Assembly (NCBI GenBank): GCA_959604115.1
Contig: CAUHBW010000229.1
Coordinates: forward strand, 1-6,355
DNA length: 6,355 nt
Direction of reading: 5' to 3'
Source: an uncultured Bilophila sp.
GTDB lineage: Bacteria; Desulfobacterota; Desulfovibrionia; Desulfovibrionales; Desulfovibrionaceae
The position numbers were made by a program, and so were the translations under genes. The notes under the pieces were generated by a model. It searched no databases. It had not been told where the DNA came from and was given only the letters and a program-made list of their open reading frames with translations. Each line of letters begins with the position of its first letter. The first letter of the stretch is position 1. Below, one piece after another: positions 4,597 to 6,355 of this stretch.

Positions 4597-5895
4597 ATGA
4601 GCACGATCGCTTCGGTTTGGGCCCGCGAAATTCTCGATTCGCGCGGCAACCCTACGATAGAGGTAGAAGTTTCCCTTGATTCCGGTCATGTAGGCCGCGC
4701 CGCCGTGCCGTCCGGGGCTTCCACGGGCACGCGCGAGGCGCTGGAACTGCGCGACGGGGACAAGTCCCGTTATAAAGGCAAGGGCGTGAGCAAGGCCGTC
4801 GAAAACGTCAACACCGAGATCGCGGAAGCCGTGGTCGGCCTCGACGCGCTGCGTCAGGTGCAGGTGGACAACACCATGCTCGACCTCGACGGGACGGACA
4901 ACAAGTCCCGCCTCGGCGCGAACGCCATGCTGGGCGTGTCCCTCGCCACGGCCCGCGCCGCCGCAGAATCGCTGGCCCTGCCGCTGTACCAGTACATCGG
5001 CGGCGTCAACGCCAAGGTGCTGCCCGTGCCCATGATGAACATCATCAACGGCGGCGCGCACGCCCCCAACAATCTGGACATTCAGGAATTCATGATCATG
5101 CCCATCGGCGCGCACTCCTTCGCCGACGGCCTGCGCATGGGCTCCGAAATCTTCCATACCCTGAAGACCATCCTCGCCGCCGACGGGCACATCACCAGCG
5201 TGGGCGACGAAGGCGGCTTCGCCCCGAACCTCAAGAACCACGACGAGGCGTTCAGCTACATTCTGAAGGCCATCGAGGAATCCGGCTACAATCCCGGTTC
5301 CGAAGTGGTGCTCGCCATCGACGCCGCGGCTTCCGAGTTCCACAAGAACGGCAAGTACATGATCGGTGAAAAGGGCGCGTTGAGCAGCCCGGAAATGATC
5401 GAATGGCTGGCCGAATTCACCGCCAAGTATCCGCTCATCTCCATTGAGGACGGCCTCGCCGAAGACGACTGGGACGGCTGGCGCGAACTGACCGACAAGC
5501 TCGGCGACACCATTCAGCTGGTGGGCGACGACCTGTTCGTCACCAACCCCGACATCCTCGCCGAAGGCATCGAGGAAGGCATCGCCAACTCGATCCTGAT
5601 CAAGGTGAACCAGATCGGCACGCTGACCGAAACCCTCGACGCCATCCAGCTCGCCAAGGAATCGGCCTACACCACCGTGGTGTCCCACCGTTCCGGCGAA
5701 ACCGAGGACAGCTTCATCGCCGACCTCGCCGTGGGCGTGAACGCCGGGCAGATCAAGACCGGGTCGCTCTGCCGCAGCGACCGTCTCGCCAAGTACAACC
5801 AGCTGCTCCGCATCGAGGAAGACCTCGACGACGCCGCCATGTACTACGGCCCCGTCATGGGCGCCAACATCGCCTTCGACGGCGAAGAAGACTAA
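4597..5895 (+). CDS. eno: enolase (phosphopyruvate hydratase)
   Basis: 432 residues, the usual bacterial length. It catalyses the reversible dehydration of 2-phosphoglycerate to phosphoenolpyruvate in glycolysis and gluconeogenesis, in the cytosol. The N-terminal capping domain has REILDSRGNPTIEVEV (10-25) and the mobile loop SGAST (39-43). The barrel carries His155 (NGGAHAPNN), Glu205 (GDEGGF), the magnesium ligands Asp242, Glu284 (SIEDG) and Asp311 (VGDD), catalytic Lys336 in the family signature ILIKVNQIGTLTET (333-346), the His364-Arg365 pair (VSHRSGETED) and Lys387 (QIKTGS). All key residues are present and the C-terminus is complete. The start is chosen from GGAG six bases upstream of the ATG and from alignment of MSTIASVWAREILDSRG with family N-termini; an in-frame upstream extension to 4525 is not coding. 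It is monocistronic, divergent from the riboswitch/BMP side, and ends at paired hairpins. Confidence 0.98.
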   Translation: MSTIASVWAREILDSRGNPTIEVEVSLDSGHVGRAAVPSGASTGTREALELRDGDKSRYKGKGVSKAVENVNTEIAEAVVGLDALRQVQVDNTMLDLDGTDNKSRLGANAMLGVSLATARAAAESLALPLYQYIGGVNAKVLPVPMMNIINGGAHAPNNLDIQEFMIMPIGAHSFADGLRMGSEIFHTLKTILAADGHITSVGDEGGFAPNLKNHDEAFSYILKAIEESGYNPGSEVVLAIDAAASEFHKNGKYMIGEKGALSSPEMIEWLAEFTAKYPLISIEDGLAEDDWDGWRELTDKLGDTIQLVGDDLFVTNPDILAEGIEEGIANSILIKVNQIGTLTETLDAIQLAKESAYTTVVSHRSGETEDSFIADLAVGVNAGQIKTGSLCRSDRLAKYNQLLRIEEDLDDAAMYYGPVMGANIAFDGEED

Positions 5896-5900
5896 CATCA

Positions 5901-5946
5901 GGGAGGGGAAGGGGAGCCTTTTGAAAAAGGCCCCCCTTCCCTTCCC
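5901..5946 (+). terminator. 22-bp polypurine/polypyrimidine hairpin after eno
   Basis: Starting five bases after the eno stop, a purine arm (GGGAGGGGAAGGGG, then AGCCTTTT, 5901-5922) pairs with AAAAGG followed by a C/T arm (5925-5946). There is one A-C mismatch and one G-U pair around a minimal GA loop. The 3' arm includes a 15-base mirror repeat (5933-5947), which can favour triplex DNA. No U tract follows, so it may be an RNA-stabilising 3' hairpin or a Rho-assisted terminator. Related elements lie at both window ends. Confidence 0.6.
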
Positions 5947-6012
5947 CGAACCCCTCCCTTTCCCCGCGAAAACTTTGACTGGCGGAGACGCGGAGGACGG
6001 TTCCAGAAAAAC

Positions 6013-6052
6013 AAGAGAGGCCGTGAAACCCGAGGGTTTCGCGGCCTCTTTT
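6013..6052 (+). terminator. strong intrinsic terminator, apparently bidirectional
   Basis: A 16-bp stem, AGAGGCCG-T-GAAACCC (6016-6031) with GGGTTTC-G-CGGCCTCT (6034-6049), has one G-U pair and a tight loop, and runs into TTTT. It is flanked by AAAAACAA on the left, so the minus-strand RNA would also exit into a U-rich run (TTGTTTTT). It ends eno transcription 120 bases after the stop, and could equally end an RNA entering from the right. Confidence 0.88.
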
Positions 6053-6067
6053 CGTGTTTGCGAGTCT

Positions 6068-6161
6068 CTCGTCGGGGCATGGGAATGCCCAAGGCGATCA
6101 GTTACCGTATCGTGAGTGCCCATATTGGCGTCTGCGGGAAAACTTCCGGCACCCCGACGAG
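6068..6161. other. 94-base multibranch structured element
   Basis: CTCGTCGGGG (6068-6077) and CCCCGACGAG (6152-6161) are perfect 10-bp outer arms. Inside are GGCAT/ATGCC closing a GGGA (GNRA-type) loop (6076-6089), GGCGATCA/TGAGTGCC (6093-6100 with 6113-6120, one mismatch) and TGCGGGAA/TTCCGGCA (6133-6140 with 6144-6151, one G-G mismatch) abutting the outer stem. It looks like a cloverleaf, but has no tRNA T-arm or CCA end and no recognised riboswitch signature. Strand unknown: on the minus strand the terminator at 6016-6049 would follow it. Confidence 0.4.
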
Positions 6162-6263
6162 CTCTCCGCGTTCTCTCACTCTCTCTCTGATATTCCTGAT
6201 TCTTCTTCCGCCTTCACAAAACGGGAAAGCCCCGAACAGGGATTCGATAAGGTCAAAAGTCTT

Positions 6264-6343
6264 GGGGGGGGAGAGAGGAGGGGGTACCGGGGGAGGGGTG
6301 GGGGGGGCGTTGTGCCGGAAGGTGCCCCCGCCCCACCCCCCCC
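6264..6343 (-). repeat. G-run / GC hairpin element, inverted relative of the eno 3' element
   Basis: Plus-strand G runs at 6264-6271, 6280-6284, 6289-6293, 6295-6298 and 6300-6307 are followed by a C-rich arm. GGGGTGGGG (6295-6303) pairs with CCCCACCCC (6331-6339), and GGGGC (6304-6308) with GCCCC (6324-6328). Read on the minus strand, the order G-rich arm, hairpin, C-rich arm, CCGGTACCCCCTCC, then AAGACTTTTGACC parallels the plus-strand element after eno (CCGAACCCCTCCC then AAAACTTTGACTGG). It probably marks the 3' end of a minus-strand gene beyond the window. Confidence 0.45.
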
Positions 6344-6355
6344 TCGGTGTAGGAT

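Larger units (their letters stand above)
6053..6355. other. gene-free stretch at right edge
   Basis: About 300 bases without a convincing coding frame on either strand: short frames only, no ribosome-binding site with a protein-like reading. It contains a multibranch inverted-repeat structure (6068-6161), a short CT-rich tract (about 6170-6188) and a G-run/hairpin element (6264-6343). No clear promoter for a gene beyond the window was seen. Confidence 0.6.

Noticed and set aside
4486..6123. 545-codon minus-strand frame opposite eno
   Set aside because: It is the antisense shadow of a conserved GC-biased gene: repetitive Val/Gly/His/Asp composition, no ribosome-binding site, and it runs through the eno terminators.
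6068..6161. tRNA or integron attC site
   Set aside because: There is no T-arm consensus, no CCA-type acceptor end, and no GTTRRRY/RYYYAAC boxes at the arm ends.

Overview
The window is GC-rich, with strong G/C bias at third codon positions and long spurious open frames opposite the real genes. It also has polypurine/polypyrimidine hairpins of the 'CCTTTTGAAAAAGG' kind at gene ends. That style, together with the eno sequence and a PnrA/BMP-type binding protein, suggests a Desulfovibrionaceae-like sulfate- or sulfite-reducing bacterium (Desulfovibrio/Bilophila type). This assignment is an inference from style, not a database match.

Left half (53-3866, minus strand): three co-directional genes with gaps of 20 and 32 bases, so probably one operon. 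In transcription order they are a secreted BMP/PnrA-family substrate-binding protein (2733-3866), an unrecognised two-helix membrane protein with a large cytosolic part (1318-2712), and a cytosolic SEL1/TPR-like repeat protein (53-1285). No ABC ATPase or permease is visible. A promoter (about 3917-3945) and a perfect AGGAGG ribosome-binding site serve the first gene.

Middle (3867-4596): a 730-base divergent regulatory region without a convincing protein gene. On the minus strand it holds a good sigma-70 promoter (4367-4395), a singlet glycine riboswitch (4223-4351: full aptamer, then a decayed 'ghost' second aptamer), three further hairpins, and an intrinsic terminator (3957-3990) just before the operon's own promoter. 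The simplest reading is a roughly 400-base riboswitch-headed RNA with no glycine gene attached. The alternative is a very long riboswitch leader for the BMP operon. On the plus strand, a weak promoter leads into a short leader whose four arms form an H-type pseudoknot ending three bases before the eno ribosome-binding site.

Right half (4597-6355): a complete, catalytically intact enolase gene (eno), followed by a 22-bp polypurine hairpin and a strong, apparently bidirectional intrinsic terminator. The last 300 bases hold no gene. They contain a 94-base multibranch inverted-repeat structure and a G-run/hairpin element that looks like an inverted, diverged copy of the element behind eno. A third, truncated copy follows the SEL1 gene at the left edge.

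The best leads are the glycine riboswitch in an apparently non-glycine context, the pseudoknotted eno leader, and the shared 3'-end element.
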